Shown here: positions 24,037 through 36,620 of the stretch, piece by piece
Layout of the letters: every line of letters begins with the position of its first letter
Numbering within the stretch: the stretch's first letter is position 1
Source of the DNA: Capsicum annuum
Taxonomy: Eukaryota; Streptophyta; Magnoliopsida; Solanales; Solanaceae
Direction of reading: 5' to 3'
Assembly (NCBI RefSeq): GCF_002878395.1
Contig: NC_061114.1
Location: forward strand, 170,142,170-170,206,169
Length of the DNA stretch: 64,000 nt
Program-made: the position numbers and the translations under genes
The notes under the pieces: generated by a model
The model's database searches: none
Seen by the model: only the letters and a program-made list of their open reading frames with translations
What the model was told of the DNA's origin: nothing

Positions 24037-26280
24037 TGTAAGACCCCATATGATACTAGCTCATCCCATCTCACTCTTGCATGTTAAAAGGGTCCAAGAC
24101 TTAGAATATTTCACTAAGTGTTAAGACTTTGTCATTTCTAAAGTCCTTAAACCTTATTGAATTTATTTTTGACCTTCCTAGAATCAAAAAGTTAATTTTT
24201 AAGTTGATTCATGATCGGGGAAGTAAATAGTACATCTCGGGTGAGTTCTGTAATTTTCGAGCAAGCGTAAGGGCATGTTCAAACTTTCAAAATAGCAGTT
24301 GCAGGTGATTAGCCCGCGGGTGCCTACTCCAGTCCACTGCTGGGGGAGCCCGCGGTGCCCACTTCAGTCCAGTTCTTTGGAGCCCACGGCGCTTGCTCCA
24401 TCGAGCCTCGCATATTTTTCAGTTTTTAGTCACATTTTTTCAAGGGCATTTAGGTCCTTTCCCCTCACTTTAATTCAGCCAAAATATGGGATTTAGGTCC
24501 CAAAACAACATTTTTGCCTAATTTTTCATAATACCCTTAAATTGTAATCCTCTTCTCTCAAGAATAAACCACCTTAGCCCCTTCTAGCATCAAGATCAAT
24601 TCTCAAGAAATCTACCAAGAACTTCCAAGAATAATTATATTCAGGTATGTTAAATATTCATCCATGGGTCCTTTTCAACCATGGAGTCCAAGAACCCAAT
24701 TTCAAGTTTTAAAGTTATGATTTTTACATGTTCCCATGAATTTTACCCTTGAATTTCCATGAATCTCAATTTATATCATATTTCCATGCAATTGTTATTG
24801 TTATTAAACTCTAGATGTTTTGAATGGTTCTTGTTCACTGATTTAAGCCTTAATTGGTGAATTTAGTGTTGAAATCATGCTATCTTTATACGTTAAAACT
24901 ATTCCTAAGCCTAAGTTCATGAATTTCATGAGTTTGATGAAATGCCTAAGAGATGAATTTTTAGCAAGGACTATCTATTATGCTTTTAATGTTTTGGTAT
25001 GACTTTATTGTTAATGTTATCGAGTCCTGGGAGTTATGAATACCCAAAAATTTAGCTATTTACTTATTTTTCAATATTTTTTAGAATGATTTCCTATATA
25101 TTAAAGTATTATCAGTTGAATCAGTACCTCATGTCAGTAAGCTCAGTTTAGTCCAGTAATTAGAGTGTGTTCAGTTGGGAGTAGGATTTAGAACCGAGCG
25201 AACCTAGGGATAGAGTCTCACCTGACAGTTGAGGGTGTGACCGTTAGTAGAAGTTCCTGCGTTCCAGAACTACATAGCCAACGTAGGTTAGAGACATTAA
25301 ACTTCTAGTTGAGGGTTCACACATATCTCCCTAGAGCACCTTCCAGTAGAGGGTGACTCTTTAGTCCTTTAGGACTTCACTTTAGTGGATCCACGCTGCA
25401 AGTGTTAATACCTATGGAATGGTACTAGCACCCTTCTAAATGGGTCACAGATTGGACCCTAATTAGCTTATATTGGAGCATGTCAGTTAGATGATAGCTC
25501 TCATAGTCTCAATCCCATATTCAGTTCAGAGGTTAGTTTTCAGGTTTTCTTGACCAGGGAATATAGTTATTAGTTGTGCAGTATCAATATTTTAGTACTT
25601 TAGTTTATAGACTATCCCAGTATCCTGTCATATGCTTGGTCATCCATTCTCAAATTCCATAGTTTCCTCACATACTATACATCAGTTATCTTATGCTATT
25701 TATTCATTCAGTTGTTATTCATGCATATGAATCATGTATATCAGCCTAACCTCATTTATCATGCCAGTATATTCAAAGTACTGACTGCATACTCATTTCT
25801 TGTGCTATGATGTCTCATATCATAGGTTTGGACGCTTAGGTTTCTGATTGGACTTAGGTATTCCAGCACATCAGCAGTGATAGAAGTGGTGAGTCCTTAT
25901 ACTTTGAGGATCAATCAATTTATTTCAGTAGTTCTTTCAAATTTAGTAGTCAGCCGGAGTTAGTTGGGGACTTGTCCCATCAACTCCATAGTCAGTCAAT
26001 TTAGAGGCTTTCAGACTAGTATAAATATATAGTCAGTTTTTCAGTCATTATTATTAGTTGTTTTATCAGTATTAACGGTATGCTTTCAGATGTCTTAAAA
26101 CTATGATTCAATATTAATTTTCAGTTGTTAAAACCTTATGGCATCTTTCAATTAAGTTCCTTACATGTCTATATTATTTTATATAGTGCTCACTGTAAGT
26201 ACTAGCTCATGGGTTAGCTTGTGGTCCTTTGGGGCTGCAAGCACCGTGTGAGGCCCAAAGTGTACTATCAGGGCATTACA
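24037..26280 (+). repeat. 3' LTR of element 2
   Basis: 2244 bp, starting TGTAAGACCCC and ending GGGCATTACA. Colinear with 15432-17641. It has a GC-rich inverted repeat near 24311-24356 (AGCCCGCGG and CCCGCGG), at the place where the LTR of element 3 has the GCGATGCGTC hairpin. Confidence 0.9.
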
Positions 26281-26299
26281 TAAGAAGGCCACACTTGGT

Positions 26300-27560
26300 T
26301 AAAGACATGAGCTAAACTTCCTATACAAGTCAATTTTCGGTTCAAGGAATCTGCCATGATATTAGACTTGTTCAAATGGTAAAAAATATGAAGGTCATAA
26401 TCCTTAAGAAACTCAAGCCAACGCCACTAGATCATATTAAGGTCCTACTGATTAAGGAAGTACTTAAGGCAATGATCATGTACGAAAATCTTGCAAGGAA
26501 CTCTCTACAAGTAATAAATCCATAATTTCAACACAAACACCATGACTACCAACTCCAAATTATGGGTATGGTATTTTATATCATAAGGATTTAACTGACG
26601 AGAGGCATAAGAAATCAAATTACCCTTTTGCATTAACATCTCACCTAAAACAACACAAAAAGTATAAATAATATGATAAAATCAGACCCTTCTAGGGCAT
26701 GGTAAAAATAAGAGCCGATGTCAAAACTCTTTGAGTATTTGGAAGCTTTTCTCACACGCGTTTGGCCACTAAAATGCCACCTTTTTGGGTCAATTTTGTC
26801 AAAAGATCCGCAATAGATGAGAAATCCTCCACAAAACAACAATAATAACACACTAAACCAATGAAACTCTAAATATCGATAGGAGAAGTAAGTCTATCCC
26901 AATCATGAATCTTTGCTATCTTGGTTGGATCAACTATAATACTATCTTTGGTCATCACATGACCAAACAAATAGATGGAATCCAATCAAAAATAACACAT
27001 AGAAAATATGACATACAACTACTCAAAAAACAATATCTGAAGTATAATATTCAAATTCTTTACATGATCCACCTCATCCGTGAAATAAATGTTGCTGTCA
27101 TCTATAAATGTAATCAGATAGGAAACTAGAAAGGGGTGAATACCCAATTAATCAACTATATGAATGTTGCTGGAGCATTTGTCAACCTAAAAGACATAAT
27201 CTAACTAATAATTATCATACTGAGTCTGAAAAGCCATCTTTAGAACATTGGAGGCTTTAATCTTGAACTGGTGACACTCGAATCTCAAATTAACCTTGGA
27301 AAACACTAAAGCACCGTGAACTTGGTCAAATTGATCATCAATGCGAGGAAGAAGATACTTGTTCTCAATTTTCACTTTGTTTAACTCTCTAATTAAATTA
27401 CATAAACTTAGAACCATCTATTTTTCTTTATGAACAAGAAAGAAGCACCCCACAAAGATACATAAGGTCTAATTAACCCCTTATATAATAAATCCTACTA
27501 CTACTCTTTTAATTCCATCAAATCCATTGGTGCCATCCTATATGAAGTGATTGATATAGG
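26300..27560 (-). pseudogene. Reverse transcriptase and RNase H, second gypsy lineage
   Basis: The 70-codon open stretch 27205-27417 reads [40 protein letters not shown] and FKIKASNVLKMAF, which is RT fingers and palm. Further left the catalytic region is decayed (TFIDDSNIYF near 27085-27115). Then come DSIIVDPTKIAKIHDWDR near 26885-26940, FIGLVCYYCCFVEDFSS and a TKLTQK motif near 26755-26790. RNase H ends with LEFLKDYDL near 26395-26425 and NIMADSLNRKL near 26330-26362. Multiple stops and frameshifts. Confidence 0.78.
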
Positions 27561-27799
27561 TTTGGTGCTCAGCTTTTTTTTAATAGAAAATTCAATATCA
27601 GGATTTAGATAAACACCAAAAAATTATAGGACTCATGAACAGTCATAATAGAATCCAAAGGAGGTGGTGAGGCAATACTAGTATCACATACATAAGCCAA
27701 ATAAGAAAAACACCTAATATATACCATGTGACAAGCATGTAGAAAAAATAAACACCCTTCAAAACTGAGTTAAGAGTACCCTTTCAAGATAACCATAGC

Positions 27800-28290
27800 A
27801 CACCTAATGTAGCAAAAGTAACGACCTTGGCGTAATATTCCAAAATCACATGAAAGAAAGCTAACCAATTCACAGATAAAATAACATCGAAATCATACCT
27901 AGGATAATCAAATTTACCTATGTCTTATGGCTTACAAAGGTAACCACACAAGATTGGTGTACCTAAAACACCAATAAAGAATCTCCTACAGGGGTAGAAA
28001 CATGAAGAGGCATAACAAAGGGCTCACATGCAACATCAAATAAAGAAATAAAATATTTAGACTTATACGAGAATATATAGTTAAGGTCAAATAAAATAAA
28101 AGCAGATTTGGAAAAAACTAGGATAATACTTGTAATAACATCATCATAAGTTTGTCTTCTAACTATAGCATAACACTAATCACATCTGCTCTAGATTGAG
28201 CAGACCCATGACCATCTCTACGAGTTCCTCTACTTATACCTCTAGAACCTCAAGTATTACCAGAACCATTCCTACCAAACTGCCTTAGCT
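27800..28290 (-). pseudogene. End of gag and protease, second gypsy lineage
   Basis: On the minus strand near 27825-27895 one reads VILSVNWLAFFHVILEYYAK, the ILGMDWL region of a gypsy protease. Near 28190-28280 a Gly/Arg/Ser-rich segment (SRGISRGTRRDGHGSAQSRA) precedes it, typical of the gag-to-protease linker. No zinc knuckle was located. The right edge is uncertain (28275-28295) because the neighbouring LTR shares a few bases. Confidence 0.6.
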
Positions 28291-30262
28291 ATTCTTTATC
28301 CATGCTCTGCAAACCTTAAGGTTTGCTTTGGCCATGCAACACAAAGCCTTTTTGGGGCGTCAAAAAGTGTTTGGTTTTATTTATTTTAAGGGCATAACGG
28401 ACTTTTATCATCCAATAACAATTCCTGACTCTCTTTGGATGAAATTAAGGCCTTATAAATATTACATTACCTCTGTAAATTCCCATATATCATTCCATAT
28501 GAAAGAGGTGATAAACTACCTAGGGTTTGTGGATTCTACTCTATAAGGGGCCAATGTCTCTATGTTCTCTTTAATTTTTCTTCCTCAAAAGGTATGTAGG
28601 ACTATCCGAAATCTCATGGGCGTAAGATTATGTTTTTAATTTTTTTTTAAAGATATATATATATATATATATGTATTATATGTAATGGGCTTTGAAAATC
28701 ATTTAAAGAGCATGCATCATAAACCCATTTCAACAAAAGTACGCCTGGTTTTTCCATAGGCTTGATTTATAATCTGGTAAACATATGATTTGAGTTTAAA
28801 TCGTGATTTATGAATATAAATTGTGAAATTCCCTTCTCCATGATAAAATTTATGGTTGTAGCATGTTATGATTGTGAATTGGGTATGAGAGCATAAATTA
28901 TAAGCCTCTATATGATCATGAGATTTACATATAATAAATTTTAGGATTGTTTTATCAATGAAGATGATTATTAAGTTTAAATGCCTCTTTAATTGTTATG
29001 GATGGTTGTTCAAGTATTTTTCAAAGAGGTGATTTCTATACTAAATGGTATGGTTTCCTAATGAAGAAACTGCATGTGACTAATGAAAAAATTGACCACC
29101 ACATATTAAAGTCTTGTAAAGATAGTATGTATGCATAAGATTCATATGATTTTTATAATAAGAACTCTTATATGATTTTATAAATTTTTGGTAGTCATTT
29201 GCATATTTTGAATGAAAAGGTCTGTAGATGTTATACGATATGAGTTACTTGCAAGTTTAGGTATGATGATGCCCTATTATGATGTACCCTTATCAGTATC
29301 AGAAATATTTTTTTATATGCCTGAAGTATGCTTTTAAGAGTCTAAAATTGGGCTTAAAGAGAGTTAGATGGTTACCCAAAGAAAGCACGAGTTGAATGAC
29401 TCAATGCTGGAAATCATAATTTGCCAATGCGGGATTATGGTACCCTGCTTTGTCATATTTTGTACCTTTATTCATGTCATCCTAATTTAGGACTATGGTT
29501 AGGAGCCCTTCTTTATGATCTTGTGCACTACCATGACATATTCATTTGATCGAGGATTATGGAACCCTGCTTTATGATATTGCGTGTCTCTTTTATTGAT
29601 ACACTAATCCTTACTTCAAACTTGGATTGAGGGCTTGGTCGCCGATTTAAGCGTGGATTCCATATATCCCATATTATTGTAGACTTGTAGGGTTTACCAT
29701 CTTGCTCATATGTAAAACAAGGAGTTGAGTCATTACTCACAAGAATATTTTGAAGCTAACTGAATTATGTCCATGTGTTTGATATCTATTATGATAAATT
29801 TTTTTCTTAATACTCTCAACTATTTTATATAAAATATATGTTTTTTTGGTTATTTGTAAATACCAATACATTCTAGGTATTGATCGTCCTTTGTGGTGGC
29901 TGGATTATCTTATAATGTAGGATCTGAGGCTTAGTCCAACTGTCCAATTCAGCAGTAGTATATTATTTTAGAAGTTCTAAGTTGGTGATCGTCCCTTACA
30001 CTGGAAGGAGTTTTATCTAGGCTCAGTCAGTCTATGGTTCAGCTGGGAGCCTTATCTCATCCTAGTCAGTTAGTGGTCGGCAAAGGCTTCGTAGATGGAA
30101 ATTGAGCATTGTATTGTCATAATATTTTAAACATAGTTTTTATTATAAATTTCCTGTGAATTTTTAGTTTATCTTCCACACATTTATATCATATGAGTTA
30201 TGCTCATGCTTACATGTTAAGGAGTCTCTCGTACCTTCATGGTTTGGGATGTTCATCTATGA
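28291..30262 (+). repeat. 5' LTR of element 4, truncated at both ends
   Basis: Matches 43287 to about 45225 of the 3' LTR, for example CTACCTAGGGTTTG at 28517 and 43515. The first 425 bp or so are missing. After GGTTTGGGATGTTCAT the sequence jumps to the leader (CGTGTCTAGTAGATTC), skipping the LTR terminus and primer site. Splice-like sites: donor AAAAG-GTATGT at 28592 and acceptor ATTCTAG ending 29876. Confidence 0.78.
28652..28672. repeat. (AT)n microsatellite in the element 4 5' LTR
   Basis: About ten AT units. The 3' LTR has only a few AT and TG units at the same place (near 43650-43670). Confidence 0.9.
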
Positions 30263-31564
30263 AGTCGTGTCTAGTAGATTCTTACTTATCAGTGTGTTGT
30301 GCACAACACTTATAATCGGGAGGCTACTAGTCATTTAGGAGCTATTTATCATTCTTTCATACACCAGTTCATGCTATAGCATAATCCATACGTAAGTTAT
30401 CCAAGTTTTTTCCTCATTATAATTTTATGGGCCATGCCTCATTGTCGAGGCGATCAAGTCCAAGAGTTTAGATCCCTAATGATATGGTCCTTTCTGATTG
30501 AGTTATCTATAAAGTTATGAGATAGCACAAGGACATGAGAAGAGTCCACTAGTGCTTCAAAGTGTATTGATTCGAGTATATACCTCTATCTTAATCCAAT
30601 TATGCTTTTTAGCCTGAGGTACAAAGTGTATTTAATATCTTTTAAAATCCTCAATATGAAAGTCATGTTTAATGGTACTAATATATGTTAGAATATTGGA
30701 ATAGTATCTCCACCCGAGTAGTAATATGTGATAGGGTGTCATAACCTTTGAGTAGTAAAATGGTTCCAAAGTTAGTGCTATGAACCCATGGGCTTAGAAG
30801 TTAGAAGCAAGAGTAGCTCTTGAGTGGAGATGGTAGATATAGTTGTATGTCCTTTAAGTAGAGGGTGGTGTGCCCTTTTATGATGATTGACAAATATTAT
30901 AGAAAGGTTAGTAAACTGTGTGGTAGCTTATGAAGGGAGTGATTAGCTATGATTATTATTTATTTAAATAGGGAAGGTACTCAAAATAGATAATTATGGT
31001 AATTGTAAAAATCATTATTAGGCTGTGAATTAAAAGGGATAGATTAGTCAATAAGTTACGGGTAGAGACTCATTGTTGTATATAGAATTTGAAGAAAGTA
31101 CGAATGTATGCATGGGTAAGTATATTTAATGTGAGAAAGTAGAATATGTTGATAAGTTCGTGATGCGTTATATTAAAGGATTAAGATCGACTATCCTTAT
31201 TATGTGACTTTATTCTCTAGTAGTTGTAAACTAGTATATCATGTGAGAAGATATGTAGTAGATTCTGAGGTGTAGTAGTAATGTCATGGAAGAGATGTTA
31301 TTATAGGTCATAGTTAAGTGAAATGAGGTATTTGGGTTACTTTCCCAATTTGATGGACTATTGTAGTATGTGGCATGCCTCATCGATGGCACATGATTGG
31401 TTCTAGACCATAGGCTTGAACTTTAGATGAAGATTGTGGTAGTAAGAAAAGTAGCTTAATATTAATGATACTTGTTTTGTGGAAGTATGTAGTAGGCTTT
31501 ATTTGATGTGTGCAATAGCCTAGGTTGGCAACTTGTGAAAAAAAATGGATAATTGTAATATATA

Positions 31565-31609
<45 letters not shown>

Positions 31610-32861
31610 ATGAGGACTAGTGTTAAAACAATGAATTATGGTTGTGTATGTAAGTGCATAAGAGTGTTAAGTATATAAGAATAAGTCAAACCCCAGGTAA
31701 CATGTGGTTAGATAAGCTTTTATGTGTGTAAGTTCCATATTTACCTAGTTCATGTTCTTGATTTCTTAGTATGGAAAAGTCTAGAGGGCTACTATATGGT
31801 GTTCTTTAGAGCTGAATTATTGGAAATATAGATAGATGATGTAAGCTCTTGGTCTAGTTTTAAAAACTCTGTTAAGTTGTAAGGGTATGCAATAAGAGGT
31901 TTAATGGAAGAATGGTAAGTAGTGAAGAGTGGATTGTTATGTGAAAAGAAGTGTAGATGTGTATGTTCATGAGACTTTGAGTTGTAGGGTGATGGCTATA
32001 GAGGCTAGCGAAAGTTAAGAGTAGCATTCCTGGAAAGAAAGGCCATTAGAGTATAATTTATCACGGGGAGTTTAGTGCCTATGTGTTTTGTGATACCCAT
32101 TTTTGTGTTAATATTTGTTGTTATAGATTTGATGAGAGAGTATAACCTCAAATCTAGGATTGTGACTTTGATTTTTGTAGGAGATGATGAGTAAAGGTAA
32201 TTCCCAAAAAATTTTTTAGGGAAGATTCATGATGAATCTATTCCTATTCAAGAAAAATCCCCACTTCAATTTAAAAGGACATCTTTTAATGTTTTATGTA
32301 TTCATATCCTGCCTATGTCTAAGGTTTTAGTTGTCTATGTAAGTCCTGTCATGTTTCGACCTATAAACTAGAAGCAATGATGTCTCAGTAAATCCAGTCT
32401 TTCATGTATTTAATCTCTATGTTATGATGCTCATGATCCATAAAAATCCATGTCTTATATCATTCTTAGTTCTATGCAACTATGTTTTCTATAGGTTACT
32501 GATTCAATTTACATCAGAATTAGCCAAAATGATAAGGTTCATTCAAACACATCAATATCTCAACTCTGAAAATGAGAAGCAATAGCTTCAGGTATCAATC
32601 CTTGTCTAAATCATTGACTTCTTGAATTTTGGCCTTATGTTATATGACTCATGATGTATGCGCTCATGTTTCTCACTGTGGTCTGTCCTAAGAACTCATT
32701 TTGTGTTGTGTTTATGTCATATATTTATGATCCAGACATTTGATATATAAAGCACTTCATCTCTATTGTATAGTATCTTCACCTAATGTCCCACATTGAG
32801 TAGTGCAATAAGTTATAGTCGAATAGTGTTACTCCCATTCATGATTCTTATGATCAGGTTC
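30263..32861 (+). other. Element 4 interior, left part: no coding domain seen
   Basis: Starts with a gypsy-type leader. The remaining 2.5 kb is AT-rich with frequent stops in all frames and no gag-core, zinc knuckle or pol motif. A TA microsatellite lies at 31558-31608. Element 3 is inserted at its right end. Confidence 0.6.
31558..31608. repeat. (TA)n microsatellite
   Basis: About 50 bp of TA with one interruption (ATTTA near 31566). Confidence 0.95.
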
Positions 32862-32866
32862 CTCAC
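32862..32866. repeat. Target-site duplication, left copy, element 3
   Basis: CTCAC, against CTCAT at 41964-41968; four of five identical. Confidence 0.65.
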
Positions 32867-34973
32867 TATAACTCCCTGGGAGTACACCCTAGATGCCACA
32901 CGATGCTTACAATCCTGAAGAATCACAAGCTAACCCATAAGCCAGTACCTGTTATGAGTACTGAATAAAATAACAAAGACATATGTGAAACTTAACTGTC
33001 AATACTGATAAAATAATTGAAAACTGACTATTTGTCTGTACTTGTCTGAAATTTTCTAAAATGACTGAATGTCAAGTTGATGGGACAAGTCCCCAACTAA
33101 CTCCGACTGACTAAATAACTGAGTTAAAACTCTGAAATAAACATAAACGGTCCTCAGGATATGAGGAATCACCATTATTGCTGTTGCTAGTACGCTGGGA
33201 TGTTTAGGTGTAGTTGGGAACTTGAGCATCCGAACCTATGATATGAGACATCATAGTGTAAGAAACGAGTATGCGGTCAGTACTTTGAATATACAAGTAT
33301 GATAAATGAGGTTAGGATAACGTACGTGGCTCATATGCATGAGTAATAACTGATGTATAATATGCGAGAAAACTATAAAATTTAAGAGTGCATGACCAAG
33401 CATATGACATGTTACTAGAATAGTTTGTAAACTGAAATATTGATACTGAACAACTAATAATTGAATGCCATAGGCAAGAAAGTTTGAAAATTGAAATCTG
33501 AACTGAATACTAGACTAAGACTATTAAAGCTATCATCTAACCGACATGCCATAATATGAGCTAACTGGGGTCCAACCTATTACCCCAGTTGGAAGGGTGT
33601 TAGTACCGTGCCACGGGTACTAACACTTGCTATATGGATCCACTGAAGTGAAGCCTTGAAGGACTCAAGAGTTACCCTCTACTAGTAGGTGCTCTAGTGA
33701 GATATATGTCAACCCTCAACTGACAGGTTAACATCTCTAACCTATGTTGTCTAAGTACTTCTAGAGCATATGGACTTCTACTACAGGTCAAACCCTTTTT
33801 TGGCAGGTGATCCCCCATCCCTGGGTTTGCTTAGTGCTAAATACTACTCCTAACTGAACCAACTTGGAACACTGAACTAATCTAAACTTTACTATAGGAT
33901 AACTGACAGAACTAATAATAATCATGTATGCCTGAAAACCATTCTGAAAGTACTAAGACTAAGTAAACAACTAAATTTTTGGTATTCATAACCCTTAGGA
34001 ATTGATAGAAATAACAACAAGACCGTACTAAAACCTTAAGGGCTTGATAAGTAGTCACTATTCAAAATTCATCTCTTAGGTATATCATCAAACACTTGAA
34101 ATTCATGGTATAAACATGAGGATAGTTGTTATCATGTAAAGATAACAAGATTTCGATACTAAAATCACCAATTAACGCTTAAATTCACGAACAAGCGCCA
34201 TTCAAAATATGTGGGGTTCAATACCAAAAAAATTGCTTGTAAACATGATATAAAATTGAGATTCATGGGAATGCATGGGTAAAATTCATAACATGTAAAA
34301 ATCATAACTTTAAATGTAAAATTGGGTTCTTGGACTTCATGGGTGAAAAGGACCCATAGATGAACATTCAACATACCTTAATTGAAAAATTCTTGAAGAT
34401 TCTTGGTGGTTTTCTTGAAACTTGAGCTTGAAGGGGCTAGGGTTTGTTCTTGAGAGAGGATAATTCCAATTTAAGGGAAAATATGAATTCAAAGTTGAAA
34501 ATGTTGTTTTGGGACCTAAATCCCGTGTTTTGGCTAAATTAAAGTGAGGATAAATGACTCAAGTACCCCTCTAGACCCGGAATTAATTTAACTCAAACTG
34601 GGTATCGACGCATTTGGCATAGCGCCGTGTTGCTCATGCAACTCAGGAAGGGACGTATTGTGTTGCTGCCTGCCAATGCGATACCCAATGGAATGTGCCC
34701 ATATCGATTTGGTCCACTATTTTTTCGACCAAACGTGTCTCAAACATTATTCGAAAAACCCGAAAGTCACCGAAAGTGAACTATCGACAACCCTGATCAT
34801 TAATAAATTTAGAAACCAACTTTTAGGGGTCCAGAAGGTTGAGAATAAAATTTTTAAAATTTAGATGTCAAAAATGAGACTATGTCTCCAACACTTAGCT
34901 AAATTTTTAGGTCTTAGGCCTCCCATGCATACATTATGAGCTGAATGAACTAGAAAGAGTATAGGGCATTACA
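32867..34973 (-). repeat. 3' LTR of element 3
   Basis: 2107 bp, matching 39816-41963. The left terminus reads TATAACTCCC (TG changed to TA), the right ends GGGCATTACA. The minus-strand donor-like motif AAGGTATGTT is at 34368-34377. Confidence 0.9.
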
Positions 34974-34992
34974 ATATCTATCCCTTGAGAGA
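34974..34992 (-). other. Polypurine tract, element 3
   Basis: The minus strand reads CTCTCAAGGGATAGATAT just before the 3' LTR. The purine run is broken by T residues, so it is decayed compared with element 2. Confidence 0.6.
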
Positions 34993-35179
34993 ATTCATCC
35001 TCGAATGATACTTGTTAAGCTGAGATGACTAAGGAACTGAGATTACATGTTGAATATGCATAACTTAAAACATGATCACATGACTGAGTCTGAAACATGG
35101 TGGCTGGATGAACTGTTTCATGAATGCATTCAATGACATAAAGATACTACATAGCTGGAACTGAGAATGGGGAAGAAAT

Positions 35180-35560
35180 AATTTAAGAAAAACTGAGGGT
35201 ACTTGGTACGCATGTCTGCTTTTGCTTCCCAAATATCTCTCTCCACAGACATGTTTGGCCAAAGAACCTTGACCAAGGGAACATTTTTGTTCCTCAATCT
35301 ACACATCTAACGATTAAGGATTTCAACTGGGAGTACTTAGGAAGAAAGACTATCCTGAGCATCAGTAATTTCTAAGGGAAAACAACTCAAGCTCAAATGC
35401 TACCTTCCCATAATGTCTCAAGAAACTATAAGAGACCACATATCAGGGACTAAGCTTCCTCTTTTTTCTGAACCTTTTCACTCCCTTCCCAAGAGAGATC
35501 TTTAAATACACAAAATCACCAATTTTAAATTTGATATCTTTTCTCCACACATCTGCATAT
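35180..35560 (-). pseudogene. Integrase C-terminus with chromodomain-like tail, element 3
   Basis: Minus strand, right to left: the LGRE-KGSEKRGSL region near 35450-35510, then LPVEILNR near 35318-35342, RLRNKNVPLVKVLW near 35260-35310, and EAKADMRTKYPQF near 35200-35240. This is the same tail as in element 5 with several stops. The HPVFH segment that normally precedes it is lost or badly decayed near 35390-35440. Confidence 0.7.
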
Positions 35561-36620
35561 GATTTTTGTTGGCTCTAAGCTTTCTTTAGCCTCTCCCTGA
35601 TCAACTGAACTTTCTCCAAAGCATCAAATAGGGAATCTAGCGTCAATACAGTCTCACCTACCTTAAATCAACCAATAGAAGATCTACATCTCCTCCCATA
35701 GAGAGCCTCAAATAGAGCCATTTGAATATTAGCATGATAGATATTATTATAAGAAAACTGAATCAATGGCAAGGGATGATGGTACTCTTTGTCAGACCAT
35801 CTGTCTAAGGGTGAATGGTTTTACTAAGACAAACTTAGGTACCAAGACCCTTCTGAAAAACCTTCCAAAAATAAGAGGTAAACTGAGTACCTCTATCTGA
35901 AATGATAGACAATGGGACTCCATGTAATCTAATCAACTCTCAAATAAAGAGCTTGGCATAATCCTCAGCTAAATAAGAAGTATGGACTGGCAAGAAATGG
36001 GATGATTTTGTCATTCTAACTATAATAACCCAAATCGAATCATGTTGGCGACGTGAACGATGCAACCCTATCACAAAATCCATATTTACCTCTTCCCATT
36101 TCCATGTGGGGATGCTAAACTCCTACATAGTTCCACTAGGCCTTGGATGCTCAACCTTAACCTACTAATAGTTAGCACACTCGGCTAAAAACTCGTAATA
36201 TCCCTTTTCATACCGCTCCAAAAAAATTTGCAAATCACGATACATCTTAGTAGCTCCTGGGTAAATAGAGTAACGCACACTATGCGTTTCTGCAAGAATT
36301 TTCTATCTCAACCCATCTACATACGACACATATAGTCTACCCTGGCAACGCCACAGACCATCTCCCCCTTGGGGGAAAACCTCTACTTTCTGATCTTTGA
36401 CTGACTCCTTCAACTTAACTAGACTAGGGTCCCGATCTTGCTTTTTTTTCACTTTGGTAACAAAAGAAGATTCCAAACTATTTTGAATCCAAGCACTACC
36501 CTCAGCTGAGTCACCAAAATAAACGCCTTGTTTAGCCAACTGATGAACCTCTTGAACGAACTTCTTCTTATCATTCTCAACATGAACAACACTACCTATA
36601 AACAATCTACTAAGAGCATT
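35561..36620 (-). pseudogene. Integrase, element 3, with internal deletion
   Basis: The zinc-binding part has YPGATKMYRDLQ near 36225-36265 and ECANY near 36165-36182, where the last ligand Cys is Tyr (complement of ATA at 36168-36170). The core reads VNMDFVIGLHRSRRQHDSIW near 36040-36095, KSSHFLPVHTSYLAEDYAKL near 35950-36010 and [19 protein letters not shown] near 35865-35920. After HP-TDG near 35815 a deletion of roughly 70-80 bp relative to element 1 removes the text from the catalytic-Glu region to the DDH motif. Stops are common. Confidence 0.8.

Larger units (their letters stand above)
15432..26280 (+). mobile_element. Element 2: dead Ty3/gypsy LTR retrotransposon, same broad family as elements 1 and 3
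   Basis: A complete layout on the plus strand: 5' LTR, primer site, gag, protease, RT, RNase H, integrase, chromodomain-like tail, polypurine tract and 3' LTR. Removing the 1.5-kb solo LTR in gag leaves an element of about 9.35 kb. LTR ends are TGTAAG and ATTACA at the outer edges. The five bases on the two sides (GGCAG at 15427-15431, TAAGA at 26281-26285) do not match, so there is no target duplication; one flank has probably been replaced by recombination or deletion. Stops are frequent and often TAG. Confidence 0.9.
26281..28290 (-). mobile_element. Pol and gag-end remnant of a second gypsy lineage, no LTRs seen
   Basis: A minus-strand fragment lying between the 3' LTR of element 2 and the truncated 5' LTR of element 4. 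It carries the end of gag, protease, RT and part of RNase H, but integrase and LTRs are missing. The sequence differs clearly from the other elements (for example NIMADSLNRKL in place of NVVVDALSRL), so it is a separate lineage. Both ends are abrupt. Confidence 0.78.

Noticed and set aside
24299..24496. 65-codon plus-strand frame
   Set aside because: It spans the GC-rich part of the element 2 3' LTR, and the 5' LTR copy has no equivalent frame.
26281..26289. AAGGC shared by both flanks of element 2 as an offset target duplication
   Set aside because: It would need four extra bases after the LTR end; a match of this length is likely by chance.
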